Positions 56,301 through 64,000 of a DNA stretch of 64,000 nucleotides are shown here, piece by piece. The notes below the pieces were generated by a model. The model made no database searches. It was not told the DNA's origin and saw only the letters and a program-made list of their open reading frames with translations. Source of the DNA: Caprella mutica. Its lineage: Eukaryota > Arthropoda > Malacostraca > Amphipoda > Caprellidae. The translations under genes were made by a program, and so were the position numbers. The stretch spans positions 30,142 to 94,141 of the forward strand of contig CANNZV010002539.1 of assembly GCA_947561585.1 (NCBI GenBank), written 5' to 3'. Within the stretch, counting starts at the first letter, position 1, and every line of letters starts with the position of its first letter.

Positions 56301-58722
56301 TAAATAGAATGTGAGAGATTAACCTAAACAGTACATAGAATGGTAAGAGATTATCCTTAACGGGTCTAGGTCAATTGATCCCTGGTCAAAAGATCCCCGG
56401 TCATTTGATCCCCATACCATTTGATTCCCGGTCAAAAGATCCCCGGTCATTTGATTCCCAGTCATATTTTCCATTTATACACCCACTATTCATTTATTAT
56501 ATGTGAATATATTAATTATTTAATATATAATAGAAATATGCATCTTACAGTCGATGAAGTTTTGTAAAGAAACTAAGTAATAAGGTTAAAACAGCTAACA
56601 AGAAATTAAATATTTTTTATTCAAATAAGTAACAGTACTGTATATATGTTTTCAAATTTACATTATAAAATATTCAATGGTAAAATCAAATGTACCGGTA
56701 TACCCACACTTATTATAACTAGCACATATGACTAATCAAATAAATCAGGAGCATGTCTCGTAATTATCTCTCCTGGTATATGAGCTGATTTAGGAATAAC
56801 TTTTGACAATTTTTATTGGTAGTTTTTAGTTAAGCTTCTTTGCCGTAACTATTACCTACAATTATAATTATAGTGCAGGTAAGAAAACAAAAATTATTTT
56901 ATAGTGAAATAACTTAAGTATATTGTTTACCATAAAATGATTTTCAATCTATCCCACCTACATGATCATAATGTTTGTAATAGTTACAGGGAAAACAGCT
57001 TAACTGAAAGTTAGGTATATTCACTTAGCTTGCGAAGTGAATATACCTAACTTTAGCTTGCAAGAGTTGGTTAATATTTCCTATCACTTGTAAGATGTTT
57101 TCTGAATAGTTGTAAGTGTAAATTATTTGTAAATAAAAATAATAATTTGTTGCGATAATAATTCCTAGCTGTTTAAATTCTGTTATTTTTTTCATTATAT
57201 TTAAAATTTATTATATAAATAGTAGATGTGAAATCGTTTCACAAGTTTTATTTATTGTTTAAATAGTAAATTGCAATTTTTAAGATCGTAATTAATAATT
57301 GTATGCTAAATATATGAGCAAACAAAAAATATGACCGGGGACAAAATGACCGGGGATCAAATGGTATGGGGATCAAATGACCGGGGATCAAATGACCGGC
57401 CATCATACTTAACAGTACCTAGAATGTGAAACCTTACCCTAAACAGTACAAAGAATGCTAAGAAATTATACTTAACAGTACCTAGAATTGAAAGAAATTA
57501 TACTTAACAGTACCTAGAATTGAAAGAAATTATACTTAACAGTACCTAGAATTGAAAGAAATTATCCTTTACACTTTTACAGTACCTAGAATTGAAAGAA
57601 ATTATCCTTTACACTTTTACAGTACCTAGAATTGAAAGAAATTATCCTTTACACTTTTACAGTACCTAGAATTGAAAGAAATTATCCTTAACAGTACCTA
57701 GAATTGAAAGAAATTATCCTTAACAGTACCTAGAATTGAAAGAAATTATCCTTAACAGTACCTAGAATTGAAAGAAATTATCCTTAACAGTACCTAGAAT
57801 TGAAAGAAATTATCCTTAACAATACCTAGAATTGAACGAAATTATCCTTAACAGTACCTAGAATGTGAGAGATTATCCTTAACAGTACCTAGAATGTGAG
57901 AGATTATCCTTAACAGTACCTAGAATGTGAGATATTATCCTTAACAGTACCTAGAATGTGAGAGATTATCCTTAACAGTACCAAGAATGTGAGAGATTAT
58001 CCTTAACAGTACCTAGAATGTGAGAGATTATCCTTTACAGTACCTAGAATGTGAGAGATTATCCTTAACAGTACCTAGAATGTGAGAGATTATCCTTTAC
58101 AGTACCTAGAATGTGAGAGATTATCTTTAACAGTACCTAGAATGTGAGAGATTATCTTTAACAGTACCTAAAATCGTAAGAGATTACCCTAAGGCCTAAA
58201 CAGTACCTAGGATGTGCAAGCTTAAGTTAAACAGTACACAGAATGCTAAGAGATTATACTTAACAGCACCTAGAACTGTAAGAGATTATCTTTAACAACA
58301 CCTAAAATCGTAAGAGATTATCTCTATAGCTGCACCTAGAATGGTAAAAGATATAAAATACCTAGAATATATGGAACGCCTTATTACCACAATATGTCGC
58401 CATGAGATCCCGATAGATATATGTAACTAAAGAGGATATGAATATAAATTAGGAAGTTCTAGTTGTCCTTCAATTTCTTTGCTTTAATCCACAGTTTCCT
58501 TGTTTCTAGTGCCACTGAACCAGTACTACCAGTTTTTTGGTCTATTTGAAGTGCTTAACATTTTTTTTATTAATAACCTACCGGTACGAGGATTCCGTAA
58601 ACATTTCTCTTGAGCTGTATTTCTGCCAATATAGCGCTAGAATTTGCTTGCTCAGCATTTTCTCCGATGTTTGGATCAAGGACCGTGGAATCGTTGATGA
58701 AGGAAGAGTTACTCAAATCCAT
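41148..58722 (-). CDS. Orphan class A (rhodopsin-type) GPCR, 8 coding exons, 387 aa
   Basis: Exons in transcript order: 58722-58582, 56115-55965, 55680-55607, 55269-55116, 54002-53908, 43427-43284, 42763-42599, 41387-41148. The sum is 1164 nt, all junctions GT-AG and in phase. The N-terminus (1-40) has three N-glycosylation sites (N5, N10, N27). TM1 is about 41-67, TM2 79-106, TM3 116-147, TM4 162-182, TM5 206-230, TM6 254-279, TM7 about 295-320. C116 and C194 form the usual extracellular disulfide, W170 is 4.50, and GWFP (268-271) replaces CWxP. Atypical points: N88 instead of D2.50, H143 in place of R3.50 (IHYY for DRY), and DTFIY (312-316) instead of NPxxY. C338-C339 are possible palmitoylation sites. 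Ligand unknown; the DTFIY...LRDIRVAM end recalls melanocortin/cannabinoid-type receptors only loosely. Confidence 0.92.
41404..41748. mobile_element. pogo/Tigger-like MITE in GPCR 3' flank of intron 7
   Basis: Left end ACAGTGGAACTCCTGTAAAG, internal repeats of CTCTATAGTGAAC type, right end GTTCACTATAGAGGAGTTCT. The CAGTRGAACTCCTCTAYAGT pattern is typical of pogo-group terminal repeats. It lies between GPCR exons 8 and 7. Confidence 0.7.
42357..42483. repeat. 18-bp repeat in GPCR intron 7, about 7 copies
   Basis: The unit is GTGAAGGTAGAGGGGAAT with variants (GGTGGA, GAATGT, AGTTAG). It is open in two frames only because 18 is a multiple of three; there is no coding evidence. Confidence 0.9.
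42599..42763 (-). CDS. GPCR exon 7 (TM6, ECL3, first part of TM7)
   Basis: It encodes TVITSALIVGTFIIGWFPAA through LLVCKEC and up to YMIFILK. W269 and P271 are the TM6 toggle Trp and kink Pro. Acceptor TTTGCAG, donor GTTAGT. Confidence 0.94.
43019..43255. mobile_element. Foldback element with different ends but the same core palindrome, GPCR intron 6
   Basis: Ends are GGGCCGTACACACGTAGG and CTGTGTGTACAGCCC with CCACCAGAC/GTCTGGTGG boxes, unrelated to the common MITE ends. The centre is TCCATGATACCTGCAGGTAT plus CATGGATACC, the same as in the common family, as are the adjacent ATATAAGAAAA boxes. Confidence 0.85.
43284..43427 (-). CDS. GPCR exon 6 (TM5, ICL3)
   Basis: It encodes FRVVWCSVIMAPTLILVMVY and continues WRIFKLLKNRAQ into a basic third loop ending QRSLK. 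Acceptor TGTTCAG, donor GTGAGG, phase 0 on both sides. It lies over 10 kb from exon 5. Confidence 0.94.
44003..45266. repeat. 16-bp minisatellite in GPCR intron 5, about 79 copies
   Basis: The unit is GAATGATAAATTCAAT with the main variants GAATAATAAATTCAAT, GAAGGATAAATTCAAT and AAAGAATAATAAATTC. Length is strictly 16 bp. The order of variants repeats in longer blocks. It lies between the lectin gene and GPCR exon 6. Confidence 0.95.
45570..45625. mobile_element. Fragment of the same 1-kb element family
   Basis: It contains GACCAGGGATCAATTGACCT then AGACCC, the reverse complement of the terminal sequence of the element at 56362. Only one end is recognisable. Confidence 0.65.
46685..46765. 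mobile_element. Foldback MITE, left arm only, GPCR intron 5
   Basis: AAGGTAAGTTCCAAGTTATC then CGATCACATAAGAAAAAA. The only clear copy of the common family on the GPCR side of the window. Confidence 0.7.
47101..47135 (+). CDS. Lectin-like gene exon 1
   Basis: ATG TTG AAG GAC... gives MLKDMKTVIYE plus two bases of Arg12; the donor GTGGGT follows at 47136. The start is inferred because it is the first Met joined in frame to the hydrophobic segment of exon 2. Confidence 0.65.
47101..48990 (+). CDS. Secreted C-type-lectin-like protein, nested in GPCR intron 5 (4 exons, 247 aa)
   Basis: Exons: 47101-47135, 47234-47535, 48211-48393, 48767-48990; 744 nt, in phase, stop TAG at 48988. Residues 14-30 (VIQFKWIVLVILNFSTP) look like a signal peptide or anchor. 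The middle (about 50-110) has Cys residues in ASICARTVECFVVC and LCWTK, a PAN/apple-like look that is weak. About 120-240 fits a C-type-lectin-like fold: CVRACRRITGFRLVIARSDA for the first helices and loop, FFGVVRVDT...YEWHDGSE for the WIGL/WxDGS region, and LNDWD...CLCQ for the WND...FLC end. The calcium-binding EPN/QPD triplet is not visible, so sugar binding cannot be claimed. It is transcribed opposite to the host GPCR. Confidence 0.85.
47234..47535 (+). CDS. Lectin-like gene exon 2 (signal/anchor and Cys-rich middle)
   Basis: Acceptor TTTTGCAG ends at 47233; donor GTAAGA at 47536, phase 1. One hundred codons, including the hydrophobic WIVLVIL and four Cys residues. Confidence 0.85.
48211..48393 (+). 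CDS. Lectin-like gene exon 3 (first half of CTLD)
   Basis: Acceptor TATGTTTCAG ends at 48210; donor GTATTT at 48394, phase 1. It encodes SFTPSKLAQDGLYYHNERRA and then the Cys-containing helix region of the lectin fold. Confidence 0.85.
48767..48990 (+). CDS. Lectin-like gene exon 4 (second half of CTLD, stop)
   Basis: Acceptor GTTTTTAG ends at 48766. It encodes QITFTFFGVVRVDTKGV, YEWHDGSE and LNDWDETANCLCQ, then NPENVFW and TAG. A likely poly(A) signal (AATAAA, near 49541) lies inside the transposon that begins just after the stop. Confidence 0.86.
49002..49955. mobile_element. About 0.95-kb element with inverted GGAAAATTCCACC-rich ends, abutting the lectin stop
   Basis: The left end (GGTCCATGGCCGGTAAATTC, CGTGGAAAGTT, CATGGAAAA) is mirrored at the right end (GGTGGAATTTTCCATGGGG, then GAACCGGTCTGGTC). 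No coding frame. It starts about 12 bases after the lectin-like gene's stop codon, so that gene's 3' UTR must run into it. Confidence 0.7.
50165..52353. repeat. 45-bp minisatellite in GPCR intron 5, about 49 copies
   Basis: The unit is TAGTAATATCATGTATAACT plus AGTGACATTATTCTCACACTAGTAC with point variants. Because 45 is divisible by three and the unit lacks a stop in one - strand frame, it produces a 733-codon open frame of 15-residue repeats (RIMSLVIHDITSTSV type). I regard this as a by-product, not a gene. Confidence 0.95.
52887..53935 (-). repeat. 58-bp minisatellite made of exon 5 end plus its 5' splice site, 18 copies
   Basis: Read on the - strand, each unit begins CTACTTCTTCCTTTATGG, continues through GACT and the donor GTGAGT/GTGAGA, and ends GCATAACAGTCAGAAA. 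The copy touching the exon (donor at 53907-53902) is the true exon-intron junction; 17 further copies follow at 58-bp spacing, one with a 4-bp deletion. Units vary at a few fixed positions (ACT/ACA before GT; GTGAGT/GTGAGA). Confidence 0.95.
53908..54002 (-). CDS. GPCR exon 5 (TM4 end, ECL2)
   Basis: A 95-nt exon encodes LCLLVGFSLIPNQGYQSPHC and then NNNYFFLYGLT. The acceptor has a strong tract (TTTTCTTTTAG). The donor GTGAGT and the last 25 exon bases are the unit of the adjacent 58-bp array. Confidence 0.9.
54245..54402. repeat. 42-bp tandem repeat in GPCR intron 4, about 4 copies
   Basis: The unit is AATAGCCAAGATACATTTAC plus CTTGTAGTTAATATACCTTAAT. A further separated copy lies at about 54945-54983, beyond a foldback element at 54405-54743, so the array may have been split by an insertion. 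Confidence 0.85.
54405..54743. mobile_element. Foldback/MITE-like element in GPCR intron 4
   Basis: Inverted ends GGTATACTACGCCTTG and CAAGGCATTTAGTATACC, with longer matching arms around GACTCTTCTGCGCATAA and TTATGCGCAGAAGAGTC. No coding capacity. Confidence 0.7.
55116..55269 (-). CDS. GPCR exon 4 (TM3, ICL2, TM4)
   Basis: It encodes TM3 through IHYYGTVKPLH, the basic loop 2, and ALWIIP of TM4 with the conserved Trp. Acceptor GGTTTAG; donor GTGAGT after ATACCTC, phase 1. Confidence 0.94.
55607..55680 (-). CDS. GPCR exon 3 (TM2 end, ECL1, conserved Cys)
   Basis: A 74-nt exon encodes ILIHSYLPFVHGVRVHNC followed by INLTLE. The Cys is the TM3-top disulfide partner. Acceptor CGCCAG, donor GTAGGT, both in the phases that join exons 2 and 4. 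Confidence 0.92.
55965..56115 (-). CDS. GPCR exon 2 (TM1, ICL1, first part of TM2)
   Basis: It encodes VLVCFLLVSGLFSSTVLMSI, then IKRP in loop 1 and LSLATANVAF of TM2. The acceptor TTTTAG then GTACTG is itself the source of the 31-bp array that fills the upstream intron. Donor TTCAA then GTGAGT, phase 1. Confidence 0.92.
56111..56361 (-). repeat. 31-bp minisatellite carrying the exon 2 acceptor, proximal block
   Basis: On the - strand the unit is a stretch ending TTCTAG followed by GTACTG, the first six bases of exon 2. The exon-adjacent copy is the real acceptor at 56116/56115. About eight imperfect copies of 29-33 bp follow before a 1-kb transposon interrupts the array. Confidence 0.9.
56362..57407. 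mobile_element. 1.05-kb non-autonomous DNA element inserted in the 31-bp array
   Basis: Ends are rich in inverted GATCCCCGGTCATTTGATC motifs: left from GGGTCTAGGTCAATTGATCC, right ending in GACCGGGGATCAAATGACC then GGCCATCATA. It is flanked on both sides by CTTAAC, but that word is also part of the array, so it is weak as a target-site duplication. An internal hairpin lies at 57009-57052. No transposase frame is seen. Confidence 0.8.
57009..57052. repeat. Perfect 18-bp inverted repeat (hairpin)
   Basis: AGTTAGGTATATTCACTT, an 8-base loop, then AAGTGAATATACCTAACT. It lies inside the 1-kb element. Confidence 0.85.
57408..58350 (-). repeat. 31-bp minisatellite carrying the exon 2 acceptor, distal block
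   Basis: Continuation of the same array beyond the inserted element, about 30 copies. Units fall into subtypes (GAATTGAAAGAAATTATCC; GAATGTGAGAGATTATCC on the + strand) arranged in runs, which shows local amplification. Every intact unit keeps CAGTACCTAGAAT, i.e. AG then GTACTG on the - strand. Confidence 0.92.
58582..58722 (-). CDS. GPCR exon 1 (extracellular N-terminus, start of TM1)
   Basis: ATG at 58722-58720 begins MDLSNSSFINDSTV. The exon is 47 codons, ends ...VYGILVP in phase 0, and the donor GTAGGT follows. It contains three NxS sites and no signal peptide, as is common for class A receptors. Confidence 0.88.
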
Positions 58723-59113
58723 GACGTCAGGGTAATCATACTCTTCTCAACTTCACTTGAAGTTATATTCAATGGAAGAAATTCTGTGTAGATGATGAAT
58801 TCTGTAAAAATAGATTATATTTAAGAAATAACTTTAATAAAGAGATGCTTTAAAAATTGATTACAAAATCTGTCTTTTTGATTAAGTGCAAATATATGTA
58901 TAATGACCCGAAATCCTTTGTAGTAACTTATGCATTTTTGAAGGTCAATCAAAAAATATTTCTTATGAGTTTTCACTGGGAGGTCTGACTTTATCAAAGT
59001 AGGAAGGAATTTATGAGGAGATTCCAAATGTTTCTCAAGTTGTAAGAGGATTCCGAAAACTTGGAGAGAATGAACTTGATGCACCGTAAGAAAAATCAAC
59101 AAAACTTTATGTA
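58723..59113 (-). other. Probable 5' leader of the GPCR, possible upstream exon boundary at 59113
   Basis: On the - strand the last array unit ends CTCTGATAG followed by TACATAAAGTTTTG, resembling a 3' splice site. A leader exon from 59113 into exon 1 is possible. A 93-codon open frame (59102-58821) has no recognised similarity and is not called as a gene. Confidence 0.35.
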
Positions 59114-62100
59114 CTATCAGAGAAAAGAGTCACTGTGATGATGTACTATCAGAGAAAAGAGTCACTGTGATGATGTACTATCAGAGAAAAGAGTCACTGT
59201 GATGATGTACTATCAGAGAAAAGAGTCACTGTGATGATGTACTATCAGAGAAAAGAGTCACTGTGATGATGTACTATCAGAGAAAATAGCCACTGTGATG
59301 ATGTACTATCAGAGAAAAGAGCCACTGTGATGATGTACTATCAGAGAAAAGAGTCTCTGTGATGATGTACTATCAGAGAAAAGAGTCACTGTGATGATGT
59401 ACTATCAGAGAAAAGAGTCACTGTGATGATGTACTATCAGAGAAATGAGTGAATGTGATGATGTACTATCAGAGAAAAGAGTCACTGTGATGATGTACTA
59501 TCAGAGAAAAGAGTCACTGTGATGATGTACTACCAGAGAAAAGAGTCACTGTGATGATGTACTATCAGAGAAAAGAGTCACTGTGATGACGTACTATCAG
59601 AGAAAAGAGTCACTGTGATGACGTACTATCAGAGAAAAGAGTCACTGTGATGATGTACTATCAGAGAAAAGAGCCACTGTGATGATGTACTATCAGAGAA
59701 AAGAGCCACTGTGATGATGTACTATCAGAGAAAAGAGCCACTGTGATGATGTACTATCAGAGAAAAGAGTCTCTGTGATGATGTACTATCAGAGAAAAGA
59801 GTCACTGTGATGATGTACTATCAGAGAAAAGAGTGACTGTGATGATGTACTATCAGACAAAAGAGTGACTGTGATGATGTACTATCAGAGAAAAGAGTCA
59901 CTGTGATGATGTACTATCAGAGAAAAGAGTCACTGTGATGATGTACTATCAGAGATTAGAGTCACTGTGATGATGTACTATCAGAGAAAAGAGTCACTGT
60001 GATGATGTACTATCAGAGAAAAGAGTCACTGTGATGATGTACTATCAGAGAAAAGAGTCACTGTGATGATGTACTATCAGAGAAAAGAGTCACTGTGATG
60101 ATGTACTACCAGAGAAAAGAGTCACTGTGATGATGTACTATCAGAGAAAAGAGTCACTGTGATGATGTACTACCAGAGAAAAGAGTCACTGTGATGATGT
60201 ACTACCAGAGAAAAGAGTCACTGTGATGATGTACTATCAGAGAAAAGAGTCACTGTGATGATGTACTACCAGAGAAAAGAGCCACTGTGATGATGTACTA
60301 TCAGAGAAAAGAGTCACTGTGATGATGTACTACCAGAGAAAAGAGTCACTGTGATGATGTACTACTAGAGAAAAGAGTCACTGTGGTGATGTACTATCAG
60401 AGAAAAGAGTCACTGTGGTGATGTACTATCAGAGAAAAGAGTCACTGTGATGATGTACTATCAGAGAAAAGAGTCACTGTGATGATGTACTACCAGAGAA
60501 AAGAGTCACTGTGATGATGTACTATCAGAGAAAAGAGTCACTGTGATGACGTACTATCAGAGAAAAGAGTCACTGTGATGACGTACTATCAGAGAAAAGA
60601 GTCACTGTGATGATGTACTATCAGAGAAAAGAGCCACTGTGATGATGTACTATCAGAGAAAAGAAACACTGTGATGATGTACTATCAGAGAAAAGAGCCA
60701 CTGTGATGATGTACTATCAGAGAAAAGAGTCTCTGTGATGATGTACTATCAGAGAAAAGAGTCTCTGTGATGATGTACTATCAGAGAAAAGAGTCACTGT
60801 GATGATGTACTATCAGAGAAAAGAGTCACTGTGATGATGTACTATCAGAGAAAAGAGTCACTGTGATGATGTACTATCAGAGAAAAGAGTCACTGTAATG
60901 ATGTACTATCAGAGAAAAGAGTCACTGTGATGATGTACTATCAGAGAAAAGAGTCACTGTGATGATGTACTATCAGAGAAAAGAGTCACTGTGATGATGT
61001 ACTATCAGAGAAAAGAGTCACTGTGATGATGTACTATCAGAGAAAAGAGTCACTGTGATGATGTACTATCAAAGAAAAGAGTCACTGTGATGATGTACTA
61101 CCAGAGAAAAGAGTCACTATGATGATGTACTATCAGAGAAAAGAGTCACTGTGATGATGTACTACCAGAGAAAAGAGTCACTGTGATGATGTACTACCAG
61201 AGAAAAGAGTCACTGTGATGATGTACTATCAGAGAAAAGAGTCACTGTGATGATGTACTACCAGAGAAAAGAGTCACTGTGATGATGTACTATCAGAGAA
61301 AAGAGTCACTGTGATGATGTACTACCAGAGAAAAGAGTCACTGTGATGATGTACTACCAGAGAAAAGAGTCACTGTGTGATGATGTACTATCAGAGAAAA
61401 GAGTCACTGTGGTGATGTACTATCAGAGAAAAGAGTCACTGTGATGATGTACTATCAGAGAAAAGAGTCACTGTGATGATGTACTATCAGAGAAAAGAGT
61501 CACTGTGATGATGTACTATCAGAGAAAAGAGTCACTGTGATGATGTACTATCAGAGAAAAGAGTCACTGTGATGATGTACTATCAGAGAAAAGAGTCACT
61601 GTGATGATGTACTATCAGAGAAAAGAGTCACTGTGATGATGTACTTTCAGAGAAAAGAGTCACTGTGATGATGTACTACCAGAGAAAAGAGTCACTGTGA
61701 TGATGTACTATCAGAGAAAAGAGTCACTGTGGTGATGTACTATCAGAGAAAAGAGTCACTGTGATGATGTACTATCAGAGAAAAGAGTCACTGTGATGAT
61801 GTACTATCAGAGAAAAGAGTCACTGTGATGATGTACTATCAGAGAAAAGAGTCACTGTGATGATGTACTATCAGAGAAAAGAGTCACTGTGATGATGTAC
61901 TATCAGAGAAAAGAGTCACTGTGATGATGTACTATCAGAGAAAAGAGTCACTGTGATGATGTACTTTCAGAGAAAAAAGTCAGTGTGATGATGTACTATC
62001 AGAGAAAAAAGTCACTGTGGTGATGTACTATCAGAGAAAAGAGTCACTGTGATGATGTACTATCAGAGGAAAGAGTCACTGTGATGATGTACTATCAGAG

Positions 62101-64000
62101 AAAAGAGTCACTGTGATGATGTACTATCAGAGAAAAGAGTCACTGTGATGATGTACTATCAGAGAAAAGAGTCACTGTGATGATGTACTATCAGAGAAAA
62201 GAGTCACTGTGATGATGTACTATCAGAGAAAAGAGTCACTGTGATGATGTACTATCAGAGAAAAGAGTCACTGTGATGATGTACTATCAGAGAAAAAGAG
62301 TCACTGTGATGATGTACTATCAGAGAAAAAGAGTCACTGTGATGATGTACTATCAGAGAAAAGAGTCACTGTGATGATGTACTATCAGAGAAAAGAGTCA
62401 CTGTGATGATGTACTATCAGAGAAAAGAGTCACTGTGATGAATGTACCTATCAGAGAAAAGAGGTCACTGTGATGATGTACTATCAGAGAAAAGAGTCAC
62501 TGTGATGATGTACTATCAGAGAAAAGAGTCACTGTGATGATGTACTATCAGAGAAAAGAGTCACTGTGATTGATGTACTATCAGAGAAAAGAGTCACTGT
62601 GATGATGTACTATCAGAGAAAAGAGTCACTGTGATGATGTACTATCAGAGAAAAGAGTCACTGTGATGATGTACTATCAGAGAAAAGAGTCACTGTGATG
62701 ATGTACTATCAGAGAAAAGAGTCACTGTGATGATGTACTATCAGAGAAAAGAGTCACTGTGATGATGTACTATCAGAGAAAAGAGTCACTGTGATGATGT
62801 ACTATCAGAGAAAAGAGTCACTGTGATGATTGTACTATCAGAGAAAAGAGTCACTGTGATGATGTACTATCAGAGAAAAGAGTCACTGTGATGTCATAGT
62901 CGTTTACTATCAGAGAAAAGAGTCACTGTGATGATGTACTATCAGAGAAAAGAGTCACTGTGATGATGTACTATCAGAGAAAAGAGTCACTGTGATGAAT
63001 GTACTATCAGAGAAAAGAGTCACTGTGATGATGTACTATCAGAGAAAAGAGTCACTGTGATGATGTACTATCAGAGAAAAGAGTCACTGTGATGATGTAC
63101 TATCAGAGAAAAGAGTCACTGTGATGATGTACTATCAGAGAAAAGAGTCACTGTGATGATGTACTATCAGAGAAAAGAGTCACTTTGATGATGTACTCAT
63201 CAGAGAAAAGAGTCACTGTGATGATGTACTATCAGAGAAAAGAGTCACTGTGATGATGTACTATCAGAGAAAAGAGTCACTGTGATGATGTACTATCAGA
63301 GAAAAGAGTCACTGTGATGATGTACTATCAGAGAAAAGAGTCACTGTGATGATGTACTTCAGAGAAAAGTCACTTGATGATGGACTCAGAAAAGAGTCAC
63401 TTGTGATGATTACTATCAGAGAAAAGAGTCACTTGTGATGATGTACTATCAGAGAAAAGAGTCACTGTGATGATGTACTATCAGAGAAAAGAGTCACTGT
63501 GATGATGTACTATCAGAGAAAAGTCTGATAGTACTCAGAGGAAAGAGTCACTGTGATGATGTACTATCAGAGAAAAGAGTCACTCGTGATGATGTACTAT
63601 CAGAGAAAAGAGTCACTGTGATGATGTACTATCAGAGAAAAGTGTCACTGTGATGATGTACTATCAGAGAAAAGAGTCACTGTGATGATGTTCTATCAGA
63701 GAAAAGAGTCCTGTGGTGAAGAACTATCAGAGGAAAGTGTAAATCTGGTGATGTACAATCAGAGAAAAGAGTCACTGTGATTGATGTACTATCAGATAAA
63801 AGTGTCACTGTGATGATGTACTATCAGAGAAAAGATCACTGTGATGATGTTACTATCAGAGAAAAGAGTCACTGTGATGATGTACTATCAGAGAAAAGAG
63901 TCACTGTGGATGATGTACTATCAGAGAAAAGAGTCACTGTGATGATGTACTATCAGAGAAAAGTGTCACTGTGATGATGTACTATCAGAGAAAGAGTCAC
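59111..64000. repeat. 32-bp minisatellite, about 150 copies, running off the window
   Basis: The unit is GTACTATCAGAGAAAAGAGT plus CACTGTGATGAT. The - strand unit holds CTCTTTTCTCTGATAG, a pyrimidine tract plus AG. Variant units (CCAG for TCAG, GGTG for GATG, GCCACT, GTCTCT) recur in the same order about 960-992 bp apart. From about 62280 to the end single-base indels become frequent. Confidence 0.97.

Noticed and set aside
58821..59102. 93-codon - strand frame upstream of the GPCR
   Set aside because: No start ATG, no recognised domain, AT-rich; may be 5' leader sequence.
59111..64000. Regular repeats resembling a CRISPR array
   Set aside because: There are no unique spacers, units are head-to-tail without gaps, and the window is eukaryotic with introns.

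Overview
This is AT-rich, intron-rich nuclear DNA from an invertebrate animal. It has GT-AG introns of 0.3 to 16 kb, small exons, many short palindromic DNA transposons and several large minisatellites. No bacterial or viral gene organisation is visible. The species cannot be fixed from the sequence; a bilaterian invertebrate fits best.

Three protein-coding genes can be assembled exon by exon with compatible splice phases. (1) On the + strand, 18556-36444, an Rbfox/fox-1 RNA-splicing factor: 13 coding exons, 507 aa, with a complete RRM and the conserved family C-terminus. Its upstream part, from about 2.2 kb, may carry a 33-nt micro-exon or recursive splice site. (2) On the - strand, 58722 down to 41148, an orphan rhodopsin-class GPCR: 8 coding exons, 387 aa, all seven transmembrane helices. 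Its TM2 and TM7 key residues are exchanged (Asn at 2.50, Asp at 7.49) and the DRY motif is lost. (3) On the + strand, 47101-48990, nested inside GPCR intron 5, a small secreted protein (4 exons, 247 aa) with a C-type-lectin-like domain.

Layout: 1-18.5 kb is non-coding (5' flank and/or first intron of Rbfox) and is packed with copies of one foldback MITE family. 18.5-36.4 kb holds the Rbfox exons with more MITE copies in the introns. 36.4-41.1 kb is the Rbfox 3' UTR and the gap between the two convergent genes. 41.1-58.7 kb is the GPCR, with 16-, 18-, 31-, 42-, 45- and 58-bp arrays in its introns and the nested lectin gene. 59.1-64 kb is a 32-bp minisatellite running out of the window.

The most unusual feature is that two GPCR-intron minisatellites were built from the gene's own exon-intron junctions. 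The 58-bp array is 18 copies of the end of exon 5 plus its 5' splice site. The 31-bp array is dozens of copies of the 3' splice site of exon 2 plus six exon bases. The 32-bp array upstream of the gene also has a polypyrimidine-AG unit that may come from a 5'-UTR exon acceptor. The locus therefore carries trains of decoy splice sites.
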